From positions 124,001 through 188,000 of the forward strand of contig BOKS01000003.1 in the NCBI GenBank assembly GCA_016861105.1: a DNA stretch of 64,000 nt, read 5' to 3'. The notes below the pieces were generated by a model. It was not told the origin of the DNA and made no database searches. It saw only the letters and a list, made by a program, of their open reading frames with translations. The position numbers and the translations under genes were made by a program. Within the stretch, counting starts at the first letter, position 1. Each line of letters starts with the position of its first letter. Below, piece after piece: positions 8,767-17,617 of this stretch. The stretch is from Betaproteobacteria bacterium. GTDB taxonomy: Bacteria > Pseudomonadota > Gammaproteobacteria > Burkholderiales > Casimicrobiaceae.

Positions 8767-10344
8767 TCACTCCGGATCCGACGGATCGTTGAACAGCGCC
8801 GGCAGCCGGATGCTGCCGTGGCCGTACTGCGGATAGCCGGCCGCGCCGCGGTCGCCCGGGTTGAGATTCGACGCGGTGTCGTCCGGCGGGAACAGCACGA
8901 GCGTGGCGAGGAAGTCGAGGATCTCGCCCTTCTGCACCTCGGGCAGCCGCGCGAAGGCGTCGCGCGCACGCTGCGCCTCGCCGCCGTGGCGCAGGATCAC
9001 TTCGCGCAGGTTGATGCTGCGCCCGTCGTGGCCGTACGGCGCGGTCGTGGCGACGCCCCACAGCGCGGCGGTGACGAACTCGCGCCGGATCGTCCCGTCG
9101 TAGTCGCGCTCGTGGAACGCCGGGCCGAGGTCGTGGCGCTTGAGGTCCGAATAGAAGTCGCGCACGACGAACGCGCCGCGCTTCGCGCGCCTGAGCGGCG
9201 GGTGCCCGCTGCGGTCGTCCACCTCGTCGAACAGCGGCACCGCGGTCGCGAACAGGCCGTTGAAGTGGCCGCGCTGCGGATCGTAGCGCGTCTCGACGTC
9301 AGCGACGCGCCGGTCCTCGCGCAGCGGCAGGTCCGCGACGTGGCAGGACGTGCAGCCGATGCGCTGCAGGTGAGCCCGGCCGCGCTCGGTGGCCTGCGTC
9401 GACCGGTAGGTCGCCGGCTTGAAGTAGTTGAGGAGGTAGAACTCGAGGAAGTCGACGAGGCTCTCCGGCACCTCGTTCGCGAGACCGTCGCGGTCCGGGT
9501 CGTCGGCGGGAGACGCGGCCGGAGGCGCGACGATCGCATCGAGCGCGCCGTCGAGCACCAGGCCCGACGGCGACACGACGCGCCCCCCCGCGCTCGCGGC
9601 CGCGAGGTCGGGGTCCGCCGCCTGCAGGCCCATCTCGTCGTTCAGCGCCCCGACGATGAACTCGCGCAGCGAGAACTTGCCGCCGTGCGCGAAGAACGGG
9701 CGCACGCGCAGGTCCGCGTCGACGCCTTCCACCCGCGACGCATCCACGCGGCCGTCCGGGTGGGCGAGCAGGCTGCCGTAGGCGATGCCCTTGCTCGCCA
9801 GCGCGCGCCGCACCGGGACGCCGGACGCGCGCGCGTCGGCGAGCGCCTGCGCGCGGATCGCGCGCAGGTCGGCCGTGATCTCGTCGGCGAGCATCTCCTT
9901 CAGCCCCACGCCGAAGAGGTGCGGTGCATCGCGGCTGTCGGGCCGCGTCGCGACCACGCCGCCCGCCCCCGCCGAGCCGCGCGGGCGGCCGTGGCAGGCC
10001 GCGCAGCTGTCCGCGAGCCCGGCGCCCAGCGCCAGCGTCCTGTCGAGGTCGCCGCGCCCGTCGCCGGTCAGCGGCCCGGCGCCATCCGCGAACGTGAACT
10101 TGCGCTGGAACAGCTGCCGCCCGCGTCGGATCGCGCGGAACGGATCGCGGTGGATGATGTACGACGACGAGTACGGCGTCGCCCAGTCGCCGCGCCCGGC
10201 GCCGGCCTGCTCGGCCAGCGTCTTGGCGATGCCCTCCTGCAGCGTGTTCGGCGCGAGCGTGCGGTCCACCGTCTGCGCAGCGGCCGCCGCGGCCGCGGCG
10301 AGCGCGAAGGTCGCGACGACCCTCCATCCGAGTCGATGCCTCAT
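8767..10344 (-). CDS. Di-heme oxidoreductase of the DHOR/MauG-like peroxidase family
   Basis: 525 residues from the ATG at 10344, preceded by GGGGGAGGA. A signal peptide (RHRLGWRVVATFALAAAAAAAAQ) is followed by a first haem site CAACH at about residue 112 and a second CTSCH at about 332. Further on are ALWGVATTAPYGHDGR and LREVILRHGGEAQRARDAFARLP, typical of the C-terminal cytochrome domain in DUF1111/DHOR proteins often labelled thiol oxidoreductase. It is predicted periplasmic and accepts or delivers electrons via c-type cytochromes. It is the last gene of the same-strand block with protease, sigma factor and kinase, 113 bp after the kinase, so joint control is possible but unproven. Confidence 0.86.
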   Translation of the reverse strand: MRHRLGWRVVATFALAAAAAAAAQTVDRTLAPNTLQEGIAKTLAEQAGAGRGDWATPYSSSYIIHRDPFRAIRRGRQLFQRKFTFADGAGPLTGDGRGDLDRTLALGAGLADSCAACHGRPRGSAGAGGVVATRPDSRDAPHLFGVGLKEMLADEITADLRAIRAQALADARASGVPVRRALASKGIAYGSLLAHPDGRVDASRVEGVDADLRVRPFFAHGGKFSLREFIVGALNDEMGLQAADPDLAAASAGGRVVSPSGLVLDGALDAIVAPPAASPADDPDRDGLANEVPESLVDFLEFYLLNYFKPATYRSTQATERGRAHLQRIGCTSCHVADLPLREDRRVADVETRYDPQRGHFNGLFATAVPLFDEVDDRSGHPPLRRAKRGAFVVRDFYSDLKRHDLGPAFHERDYDGTIRREFVTAALWGVATTAPYGHDGRSINLREVILRHGGEAQRARDAFARLPEVQKGEILDFLATLVLFPPDDTASNLNPGDRGAAGYPQYGHGSIRLPALFNDPSDPE

Positions 10345-10457
10345 GACGTCCTCCCCCGGGCGCCCGGCGGGCGCGCTGCAGGACCTGCCTGCACTGGAAG
10401 AGACGCAAAGCGCCGGCACTTCCCGCCACGGCCGCGGCGCGGCCGACGGACGGCCGA

Positions 10458-13400
10458 TCAGCGGCCGGCGCGGACCTCCTCGACGCGCGCGGCCGGCGCC
10501 GCGGCGAAGTGCGCCGCGAGCCTCGTGTGCGCCGCGGCGGCGTCCCGCGCTGCCAGCTCGAGCGGCAGCGCAGCGCCGGCGTCGCCGAGGGCGCGCAGGT
10601 CCGCCGCCAGCGCCACGCGCGCCTGCGCGAGCCACGGGCTCGCGGGTGCGTCGAGCCGCTGCCGCAGTGCCACCGCCCACTCGAGCAGCGGCCGGGCCGC
10701 CGCCGCGTCGCCGGCGTGCAGCAGCGCGGTGCCGAGGCGCTGCGCCGCGTCCGCCTCGAGCAGCGCGTGGTAGCGCCGCGTCGGGGCGGCCTCCACCTGC
10801 GACAGCGCCTGGCGCGCCTGCACCGCGGCGTCGCTGGCGCGCCCGAGCGCGAGCAGGGCGTCGGCGGCGACGATGCGCCGCTGGACGTCCTGCACGACCA
10901 GCGGCAGGTGCTGCGCAGCGCGTGGCCGCGCGACCCGCTCCAGTTCGGCGAGCGCCTGCGCCGGCTCGCCGGCGGCGACGAGCACGCGTGCGCGCTCCAG
11001 CCGGTAGCGATTGGCGCGCGCCGATCCGGCGCCCGACGCGACGTCCGCCTCGATCGCCGCGGCCTCGTCGAGCGCGGCGAGCGCCGCGGCGTGGTCGCCG
11101 CGCACGTGCTGGAGCATCGCGTGCGCGTAGAGCGCGCTCGCGAGCGGCGCGGAGCGCGGGTAGTTCGCCCGCGCGTCGGCGAGGTCGATCGCGATGAGCG
11201 GCGCCGCGTCGTCCGGCCGTCCCTCCTGCAGCAGCGCGAGCCCGCGGATCGCGGCGATCACGGCACCGACGAAGTCCGGCAGCGCAGCGCCCTGCGCAGT
11301 GGCGGTGGCAGCGGCTTCTTCCATCAGGCGCCGCGCCTCGTCACGGCGCGCCGTGCCGTGCAGGTGGCGCGCGAGCTTGACCTGCGACTGCAGCGTCTCG
11401 CCGTGCGCCTCGCCGTACGCGGCGCGCGACACCGCGAGCGCCTCGCGATAGTGCCGCTCCGCACCCTCGACGTCGCCCAGCGCAGCACGCTGCACGGCGA
11501 CGCCGACGAGCGGGACGACCTGCGATGCCGGCGGTCTCCCCGGGCGACGCGCGTCGGCGAGCGCCTCGCGGTAGAGCGCCTCCGCGCCCTCGTGCTCGCC
11601 GACCTGCTGGCGCGCGGCCGCGGCGGCCTGGAGGGCGGCCCCCGCCTGCGGCGTCGCCGGATGATGGCGCCGGTAGAAGGCCAGCGCCGCGTCGGCGTAA
11701 CGCTGCGCCGTCTCCGCGGACGTGTAGGCGTGCGCCTTCGCGTACATCGACAGCAGCCGGCCGCGCACCGGCGACGTCGCGTCGCCCGCGGCGTCCAGCA
11801 CGGCGCGCGCCTCGTCGAGCACCGGCAGCAGCTCGCCACGCCGCGCGGAGTCGACGATCGCGTCGGCATAGGACATGAGCGCCGCGGCGCGCCGGGGGTC
11901 GTCGGGCGCGAACGCGCGCCGCGCGGACGCCACCGCTTCGCCATGGCGCAGCGCGGCCTCGTCGGTGAGCCCGAGCTGGTAGTACATGGCGGCGAGCGTA
12001 CCCAGCACCTCGACCTGGGCCTCGGGCGAGCCGGCGAGCGCCGCGGACGCGCGCTTCGCGCCGAGGTCGAGCAGGTCGCGCGCCGTGGTGCGCTGCGCCC
12101 GCAGCGGATCCGGCTGCTCGACGGAGTTGGCGCGGAAGAGGTCGAGCAGGAAGTCCTGCACCACCGTGGCTTTCACGGCTTCGCGTTCGGCGCGCGCGGC
12201 CTGCGCGGTGGCCACGTGCGCCTGCCACGCCGTCGCCACCGCGCCCGCCGCGAGCGCACCGGCCGTGAGCGCGCCGGCTGCGACGCTCCAGCGGTTGCGC
12301 GCCACGAACTTGCGCAGGTGATAGGCCGCACCGGCCGGTCGGGCGAGGACCGGCTCGCCGCGCAGGTGCCGGTCGAGGTCCTGCGCGAGCGCGTCGGCGG
12401 TCGCGTAGCGCTGGGCCGGCTCCTTGCGCAGGGCCTTGCCCACGATCGTGTCGAGGTCGCCGGCGAGCGAGCGTCGCAGCCGGCGCACGGTCGTCGCGCG
12501 CGCCGCGGCGATGGCGTCGTCGATCGCCGCCTGGCTGGCACGCGGCGGCTCGGCCGCGAGGATCGCCTCCTCGAGCGCGCCGCGGGTCGCGCGCGCGAGC
12601 CGGTACGGCCGGCAGCCGCAGAAGAGCTCGTAGAACACCACGCCGAGCGCGTACACGTCGCTCGCGGTCGTCACCGTTCCGCCGCCGACCTGCTCGGGAG
12701 CGGCGTAGTCCGGCGTGAACGCCGGCCCCGCGATCTCCGTGAGGTTCGACGCTGCGGCCTCCTCGCCGACCAGCTTCGCGACGCCGAAGTCGAGGAGCCG
12801 CACGGTGCCGTCCGCCGCCACCAGCACGTTCGACGGCTTGAGGTCGCGGTGGATCACGAGGTTCGCGTGCGCGTAGGCGACGGCGCCGGTCACCTGCCGG
12901 GCGAGCGCCACGCGCGCGGCGAGCGGCAGCCGGCGCGCGTCGCACCAGGCGGTCAGCGGCTCGCCGTCGACGTGCTCCAGCACGAGGTACGGGCGGCCTT
13001 CGTCGACGACGCCCGCGTCGAGGAGCCGCGCGATGTTCGGATGGTCGAGCGCGCCGAGGATCTCGCGCTCGCGCGCGAAGCGCCCGACGGCGCCGGCCGC
13101 GAGGTGCTGGTGCATGAGCTTGAGGGCGACCTGCCTGCGGAACAGCCCGTCGGCGCGCTCCGCGAGCCACACGGTGCCCATGCCGCCGCGGCCGAGCAGC
13201 CGCAGCACGCGCCACGGCCCGATCGCGCGGCCCGCGAACGACCCGGACGCGGCCGCCGCCCGCTCCAGGCGGCGGTCGACGAGGTCGCGCGTCTCGAGGA
13301 ACCCGTCGGCGTTCGCCTCCGCGGCCGCGACGAGGTCGCGCAGCGCCTTGCCGGTCGCGCCGTCGCGCGCTGCGACCGACGCGATCCACGCCGCACGCTC

Positions 13401-13481
13401 CCCCGCGGGACGCTCGAGCGCCTCGTCGAGCAGCGACGACAATCGCGCGAACTGCACCGGCGTCAGGTCGCGCAGCCCCAT
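10458..13481 (-). CDS. Membrane Ser/Thr protein kinase with C-terminal TPR-type domain
   Basis: 1007 residues. A short helical N-terminal region is followed by a complete Hanks-type kinase domain (about 88-360): Gly loop GRGGMGTVW (about 95-103), VAIK-type lysine in QVALKLM, catalytic loop HRDLKPSN (about 210), DFGVAK (about 230) and PDYAAPEQ. One hydrophobic span, WSVAAGALTAGALAAGAVATAW (about 395-416), anchors it. The remaining roughly 590 residues are Ala-rich helical repeats with TPR character and should lie outside the membrane. Its start is 6 bp after the ECF sigma stop. This kinase-TM-TPR layout next to an ECF sigma factor matches the PknT/EcfP arrangement described in Vibrio, where the kinase phosphorylates and activates the sigma factor. 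Confidence 0.92.
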   Translation of the reverse strand: MGLRDLTPVQFARLSSLLDEALERPAGERAAWIASVAARDGATGKALRDLVAAAEANADGFLETRDLVDRRLERAAAASGSFAGRAIGPWRVLRLLGRGGMGTVWLAERADGLFRRQVALKLMHQHLAAGAVGRFAREREILGALDHPNIARLLDAGVVDEGRPYLVLEHVDGEPLTAWCDARRLPLAARVALARQVTGAVAYAHANLVIHRDLKPSNVLVAADGTVRLLDFGVAKLVGEEAAASNLTEIAGPAFTPDYAAPEQVGGGTVTTASDVYALGVVFYELFCGCRPYRLARATRGALEEAILAAEPPRASQAAIDDAIAAARATTVRRLRRSLAGDLDTIVGKALRKEPAQRYATADALAQDLDRHLRGEPVLARPAGAAYHLRKFVARNRWSVAAGALTAGALAAGAVATAWQAHVATAQAARAEREAVKATVVQDFLLDLFRANSVEQPDPLRAQRTTARDLLDLGAKRASAALAGSPEAQVEVLGTLAAMYYQLGLTDEAALRHGEAVASARRAFAPDDPRRAAALMSYADAIVDSARRGELLPVLDEARAVLDAAGDATSPVRGRLLSMYAKAHAYTSAETAQRYADAALAFYRRHHPATPQAGAALQAAAAARQQVGEHEGAEALYREALADARRPGRPPASQVVPLVGVAVQRAALGDVEGAERHYREALAVSRAAYGEAHGETLQSQVKLARHLHGTARRDEARRLMEEAAATATAQGAALPDFVGAVIAAIRGLALLQEGRPDDAAPLIAIDLADARANYPRSAPLASALYAHAMLQHVRGDHAAALAALDEAAAIEADVASGAGSARANRYRLERARVLVAAGEPAQALAELERVARPRAAQHLPLVVQDVQRRIVAADALLALGRASDAAVQARQALSQVEAAPTRRYHALLEADAAQRLGTALLHAGDAAAARPLLEWAVALRQRLDAPASPWLAQARVALAADLRALGDAGAALPLELAARDAAAAHTRLAAHFAAAPAARVEEVRAGR

Positions 13482-13487
13482 CGCCGG

Positions 13488-14054
13488 TCAGGCGCCTTCG
13501 ATCAGCGTGCGCAGCACCGCGCGCGCCTTCTGCCAGTCGCGCTCGACGCTGCGCACCGAGCGGCCGAGCGCCTCGCTCGCCTGCTGGACCGACAGTCCCG
13601 CGAAGTAGCGCATCTCGACCAGCGCGTGGAGGTCGGGCGCGAGCTTCGCCAGCTCGCGCAGCGCGCCGTCGATCGCGAGCAGGCGTTCGTCGTCGACCAC
13701 CTCGTCGGCGACGCCGGTCGTCAGCGTGAGCGGCACGGCGCCGCCGCCCCGCTTGTCCGCGCGCCGTCCGCGCACCGTGTCGAGCACGACGCTGCGCATC
13801 ACCTTGCCGACGTAGGCGAAGAACGCGGCGCGCTCGGCAGGCAGCAGCCCCTCGTGCGCCGCCAGCCGGAGGTAGGCCTCGTGCACGAGCACCGTCGTGT
13901 CGAGCTCGTCGCGGCCGCCGTTGCGCCGCAGGCTGCCGTGCGCGAGGCGCTTGAGGTCGGCGTACAGGCGCGCGAACAGCTCGCGCGACGCGTCCGCGTC
14001 GCCCGCCCCCGCATCGCGCAGCAGCTGCGTGACCTCCCCCGCGGCCGGACGCAC
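13488..14054 (-). CDS. ECF sigma factor of the kinase-linked (ECF43/TIGR02999-like) type
   Basis: 188 residues from a GTG at 14054 with a GAGGGAGG Shine-Dalgarno five bases upstream, which decides the start. Region 2 is about residues 20-95 (LFARLYADLKRLAHGSLRRN, AAFFAYVGKVMRSVVLDTVRGRRADKRGGG). Region 4 is about 130-185 (DLHALVEMRYFAGLSVQQASEALGRSVRSVERDWQKARAVL) with a helix-turn-helix. Where ordinary ECF factors carry an acidic D-A-E-D core contact, this one has LDTTVLVHEAYLRL, with Thr53-Thr54. In ECF43 factors this site is thought to become active only after Thr phosphorylation by the adjacent kinase. No anti-sigma factor gene is nearby, in keeping with that model. Confidence 0.9.
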   Translation of the reverse strand: MRPAAGEVTQLLRDAGAGDADASRELFARLYADLKRLAHGSLRRNGGRDELDTTVLVHEAYLRLAAHEGLLPAERAAFFAYVGKVMRSVVLDTVRGRRADKRGGGAVPLTLTTGVADEVVDDERLLAIDGALRELAKLAPDLHALVEMRYFAGLSVQQASEALGRSVRSVERDWQKARAVLRTLIEGA

Positions 14055-14171
14055 GCGCCCTCCCTCAGGACCCGTCGAGCCGGCTACATTACTCCCGGCA
14101 GCGCGCGGGCGCACGGTCCGCGTCCTGCGCAGCCGCCCGGCCGCGCACGCGGGCGACGCCGCCGGCGCTCG

Positions 14172-16094
14172 TCAGTCGTTGGTCGCCGGCGAGCACATGA
14201 TGACGGCGTCGGGACCGTAACCCTCGGCGATCCACGCCGGGTCCGCGCGCATCGCGTCGCGCAGCGTCACGTCCGGCGTGTAGCGGTGGTTCGTCGTCAA
14301 CCGGTTGAAGAACCGCCAGACCGGGCGCATGCCCGCCGGGCAGGCACTGGTCGCGGCGTGGGGCAGCGCGATGTAGAACACCGCCGGGCTCTCGTAGATC
14401 CAGGACGCGCCGAACTGCTGGCGGACGCGGTCGCACTCGGCCGGGTCGCCCGAGTAGAAGTGCGAGTCGCCGACCTCGGGACGCAGGTAGAAGCGGCACA
14501 CCGGGTTCATGCCCGGCTGCGGCGACTGGTAGGCGAGGAAGCGCAGCCCGGTGCGCTCCCAGCCGCGCAGCACGCCGGTGTCGAGCAGGTTGATCTCGTT
14601 CGCGTCGGACGTGATGAAGAAGTGGTCGAGCGAGCGGTTGTAGAACTCGACGACGACCGCCTGCCCGGTGGGATTGGACGCGTCGGGCGTGAGGTACTGG
14701 CGCACCAGCGGCAGCATGTTGTCGAGCCGCGAGTAGTAGTCGAGTCCGCTGCGGTTGCTGCACGAGGCGTCGCCACCGAACAGCCCGCCGCGCAGCTCGT
14801 AGTAGTCGCCGCCGGCCAGGTAGGTGAACAGCCCCGAGCCCGACGATCCGACCTCGGTGGTCCCCTGGCTCCACTGCATCTTGATGAAGCTGGAGCCGTC
14901 GCTGAACACCTGGTAGCCCGGCGTGCTGCCCTGGCTGAACTTCATCAGGTCGCCCTGCGGGTGGTGCAGCCCCGTCCCGACGGCGAGCAGCGGCACGGGC
15001 TCGGCGCGCCAGGCCGCGAGGATCGTGCCGGCGGGCGGGTCGCCGTAGAGGCGGAGCAGCGTCCAGTCCCAGTCGACGCTGCGGGCGAGCAGCATCGCGC
15101 CGCCCGTCTGCAGCGCGAACGGCGGCGTCTGCACGCTGCCGCAGGCCAGCGCCTTGAAGAACCAGTAGACGTTGAGCGTCGCGGCCTCGTAGGCGCCCTC
15201 GATGCAGTGCGCCGCGGTGAAGAAGTACGGCGTCTCCGACGACACGCTGTCGTTGAGCTGCGTGCCCGTGCACAGGTAGCTGAAGCCGGCGCGGTCGTTG
15301 AACACCATCTTGCCGACGCTGCGCGAGCGCCTGTCGAGCGCGTCCGACGGGGACACGCAGGCGACGTCGATGTTGCACGCGCCGGAGCTGCCGATGTCGC
15401 GCGCGTCCTTCGCGGAGAGCCCGCGCAGCGCGCCGCCGGCGACGACGAGGTGCGAAGCGCGCCGCAGCACGAGCGAGACCTTCTCCACCGCCGCCCCCGC
15501 GGCGGCGTGCAGCTCGACGATCGCCGTGTCGCCGTCGAGCACCGGCGTGACGAAGTCGCCGTGCTGCGCGACCGCGTCGGCGATCGCGTTCGCCGGATAG
15601 GGCCCGTGCACCGACGCGTCCGGCGCGTTGCCGGCGAAGCGGATCGACAGGTCCGGGTCGGCCGCGGTCATCGACAGCGACAGGCGCAGGCCCGCCGCGT
15701 CCGGCGAGTGCACCTCCACGCGCGCCACGCGGCCGCCGTCGGCGGCGTCCTCCCAGTCGAGGCTCGAGAGCACGACGATGCGCGCGCCCGCCGGGATGTC
15801 GCGCGCGAAGCCGATCGCGAGCGGCCGGTGCTTCGCGGTGGCCTTGTCGCCCGCGGCGCGCGACGCCTGGTTCTTCTGCTGCAGCCGCTGCCGCTCGCCG
15901 GCGCCGGGCGCGGCCAGCGCGATGCGCAGCGGCGTCGCGGCCGGCGCGACCAGCGCCGCCTTGGCCGTGGGCGCGCCGGCCCGCGCGCGCACCTCCGCCG
16001 GCGGAGCCGACGTGATCGCCTTGGCGGCCGCGCCGTCGCCGATCGGCGACAGCAGGAGGGCCGCGAGGACGGCCAGCAGTCGGGTGGGGGTCAT
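14172..16094 (-). CDS. Exported trypsin-like serine protease with C-terminal DUF5648-like module
   Basis: 640 residues from the ATG at 16094 (GGAGAGCGGA upstream). There is a signal peptide (TPTRLLAVLAALLLSPIGDGAAA) and an Ala/Pro-rich propeptide-like region. The chymotrypsin-fold catalytic triad is His in FFTAAHC (about 293), Asp in SVDWDWTLLRL (about 341) and Ser in GSSGSGLF (about 418). Cys pairs suggest disulfides and a periplasmic or secreted enzyme, like lysyl endopeptidases. From about residue 470 a repeat-bearing module begins (VVVEFYNRSLDHFFITSDANEINLLD..., VCRFYLRPEVGDSHFYSGDPAECD, VWRFFNRLTTNHRYTPD), which I read as a DUF5648-like binding domain. It sits upstream of the sigma/kinase pair on the same strand and may be their target or first gene. 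Confidence 0.87.
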   Translation of the reverse strand: MTPTRLLAVLAALLLSPIGDGAAAKAITSAPPAEVRARAGAPTAKAALVAPAATPLRIALAAPGAGERQRLQQKNQASRAAGDKATAKHRPLAIGFARDIPAGARIVVLSSLDWEDAADGGRVARVEVHSPDAAGLRLSLSMTAADPDLSIRFAGNAPDASVHGPYPANAIADAVAQHGDFVTPVLDGDTAIVELHAAAGAAVEKVSLVLRRASHLVVAGGALRGLSAKDARDIGSSGACNIDVACVSPSDALDRRSRSVGKMVFNDRAGFSYLCTGTQLNDSVSSETPYFFTAAHCIEGAYEAATLNVYWFFKALACGSVQTPPFALQTGGAMLLARSVDWDWTLLRLYGDPPAGTILAAWRAEPVPLLAVGTGLHHPQGDLMKFSQGSTPGYQVFSDGSSFIKMQWSQGTTEVGSSGSGLFTYLAGGDYYELRGGLFGGDASCSNRSGLDYYSRLDNMLPLVRQYLTPDASNPTGQAVVVEFYNRSLDHFFITSDANEINLLDTGVLRGWERTGLRFLAYQSPQPGMNPVCRFYLRPEVGDSHFYSGDPAECDRVRQQFGASWIYESPAVFYIALPHAATSACPAGMRPVWRFFNRLTTNHRYTPDVTLRDAMRADPAWIAEGYGPDAVIMCSPATND

Positions 16095-16161
16095 TCCGCT
16101 CTCCGGGGTCAGGGTGGGGCGACGCGGCCGCCGCATTTCGATCAACGCGCGGGCCGCGGGT

Positions 16162-17043
16162 TCAGACGACATCGGCGGGCGGCGGCGCCGCCGGCGCGTG
16201 CAGGCACTCGTCCAGCGCCTCCCGCCAGCCGGGCAGCGCGAAGCCGAAGGTTCGCTCGAAACGGCCGGTCGCGAGCACGCCGTACGCCGGACGGCGGGCG
16301 GGCGTGGGATAGTCGGCGGTCGCGATCGCCACGACGCGCGGCGGTTCGGCGTCGCCGAGGATGGCGCGCGCGAACCCGCACCACGTCGTGACGCCGCGCG
16401 ACGACAGGTGGTAGAGGCCGCGCCGCTCGCGCACCGCCGCCGGGCCGAGCGCGAGCACGCGCGCCGTGGCGCGCGCGAGCGCGCGGCTCCAGTTCGGCAC
16501 GCCGGCCTGGTCGTCGACGATGCGCAGCTCGTCGCGCTCGGCCGCGAGCCGCCGGATCGTCGTCAGGAAGTTGCGCCCGGTCAGCCCGTAGACCCAGCTG
16601 GTGCGCAGCACCAGCGCGTCCGCGCCGCTCGCCAGGACGGCGCGCTCGCCGGCGAGCTTGCTCTCCCCGTAGACCGACAGCGGGGCCGCCGGAGCGTCCT
16701 CGTCGTAGGGGGCCGACGCACGCCCGTCGAAGACGTAGTCGGTCGAGTAGTGGACCAGCAGCGCGCCGCAGCGCTTCGCCTCGTCGGCGAGGACGCCCGG
16801 CGCCGCGGCGTTGACGGCGAACGCCGCATCGCGCTCGCGCTCCGCGAGGTCGACCGCGGTGTACGCGGCCGCGTTGACCACGATCGCCGGCCGCACGCTG
16901 CGCATGGCCGCCACGATCGCGTCGGGCGCGGCGAGGTCGAGGCTCGCGCGATCCGTCGCGACCACGGTGCCGAGCGCGGCGAGCCGCGGGACGAGCTCGG
17001 CGCCGACCTGACCGCCGGCGCCGGTCACGAGGATCGTGCTCAG
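16162..17043 (-). CDS. rfbD: dTDP-4-dehydrorhamnose reductase
   Basis: Last step of dTDP-L-rhamnose synthesis, reducing dTDP-4-keto-L-rhamnose with NAD(P)H. Rossmann motif GAGGQVG, VNAAAYTAVDLAE, YSTDYVFDG and the catalytic YGESKLAGE are all present; about 293 residues against 299 in E. coli. The start is odd. An in-frame GTG at 17028 would cut off the first beta strand (ILV before TGAGGQVG), and no ATG, GTG or TTG lies upstream in frame. A CTG at 17043, giving LSTILVTGAGG, restores a normal N terminus. A CTG start or a local sequence difference is therefore suspected. It is the final gene of rfbBACD, 28 bp after rfbC. Confidence 0.93.
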   Translation of the reverse strand: MSTILVTGAGGQVGAELVPRLAALGTVVATDRASLDLAAPDAIVAAMRSVRPAIVVNAAAYTAVDLAERERDAAFAVNAAAPGVLADEAKRCGALLVHYSTDYVFDGRASAPYDEDAPAAPLSVYGESKLAGERAVLASGADALVLRTSWVYGLTGRNFLTTIRRLAAERDELRIVDDQAGVPNWSRALARATARVLALGPAAVRERRGLYHLSSRGVTTWCGFARAILGDAEPPRVVAIATADYPTPARRPAYGVLATGRFERTFGFALPGWREALDECLHAPAAPPPADVV

Positions 17044-17071
17044 GCGCGCGCTCCCCGGGCGGCGGCGCGCC

Positions 17072-17617
17072 TCACGGATAGGCCTCCGCGCGCGCGAGCG
17101 GCACGCCGGCAGCGTCCTTCGCCGAGACCGTCGGCTCGAGGCCGTCGAGCGGCCAGTCGATGGCGAGCGCGGGGTCGTCCCACCGCAGCGTGCGGTCGTG
17201 CTCGGGATGGTAGTAGTCGGTCGCCTTGTAGAGGAAGTCCACCCACTCGGAGAGCACGAGGAAGCCGTGCGCGAAGCCCGGCGGGATCCACAGCATGCGC
17301 CGGTTGGCCTCGGACAGCCGCACGCCGACCGCGCGCCCGAACGTCGGCGACGCGCGCCGCAGGTCGACCGCGACGTCGAAGACCTCGCCGGCGACGACGC
17401 GCACGAGCTTTCCCTGCGGGTGCCGGATCTGGTAGTGCAGGCCGCGCAGCACGCCGCGGCGCGAGCGCGAGTGGTTGTCCTGCACGAAGTCGACGTCGAG
17501 CCCGGCGGCCGCGAACGCGCGGCGGTTCCACGACTCCATGAAGAATCCGCGCGCGTCGCCGTGCACCTGCGGCTCGACGACGGCGACGTCGGGGATCGCG
17601 GTCGGGAGCAGGCGCAT
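17072..17617 (-). CDS. rfbC: dTDP-4-dehydrorhamnose 3,5-epimerase
   Basis: Cupin-fold epimerase acting third in the dTDP-rhamnose pathway. 181 residues against 185 in E. coli. Diagnostic segments are HGDARGFFMESWN, FVQDNHSRSRRGVLRGLHYQ (His-Tyr catalytic pair region), GKLVRVVAGEVFDVAVDLRR and WIPPGFAHGFLVLSE. The ATG overlaps the rfbA stop by one base (TGATG), so the two are probably translationally coupled. Confidence 0.96.
   Translation of the reverse strand: MRLLPTAIPDVAVVEPQVHGDARGFFMESWNRRAFAAAGLDVDFVQDNHSRSRRGVLRGLHYQIRHPQGKLVRVVAGEVFDVAVDLRRASPTFGRAVGVRLSEANRRMLWIPPGFAHGFLVLSEWVDFLYKATDYYHPEHDRTLRWDDPALAIDWPLDGLEPTVSAKDAAGVPLARAEAYP

Noticed and set aside
10509..16391. Very long open frame (about 1960 codons) on the + strand opposite kinase, sigma and protease genes
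   Set aside because: Product is Arg/Ala/Val/Glu-rich low complexity with no domain, exactly antisense to three well-supported genes. High GC content removes stop codons from shadow frames.
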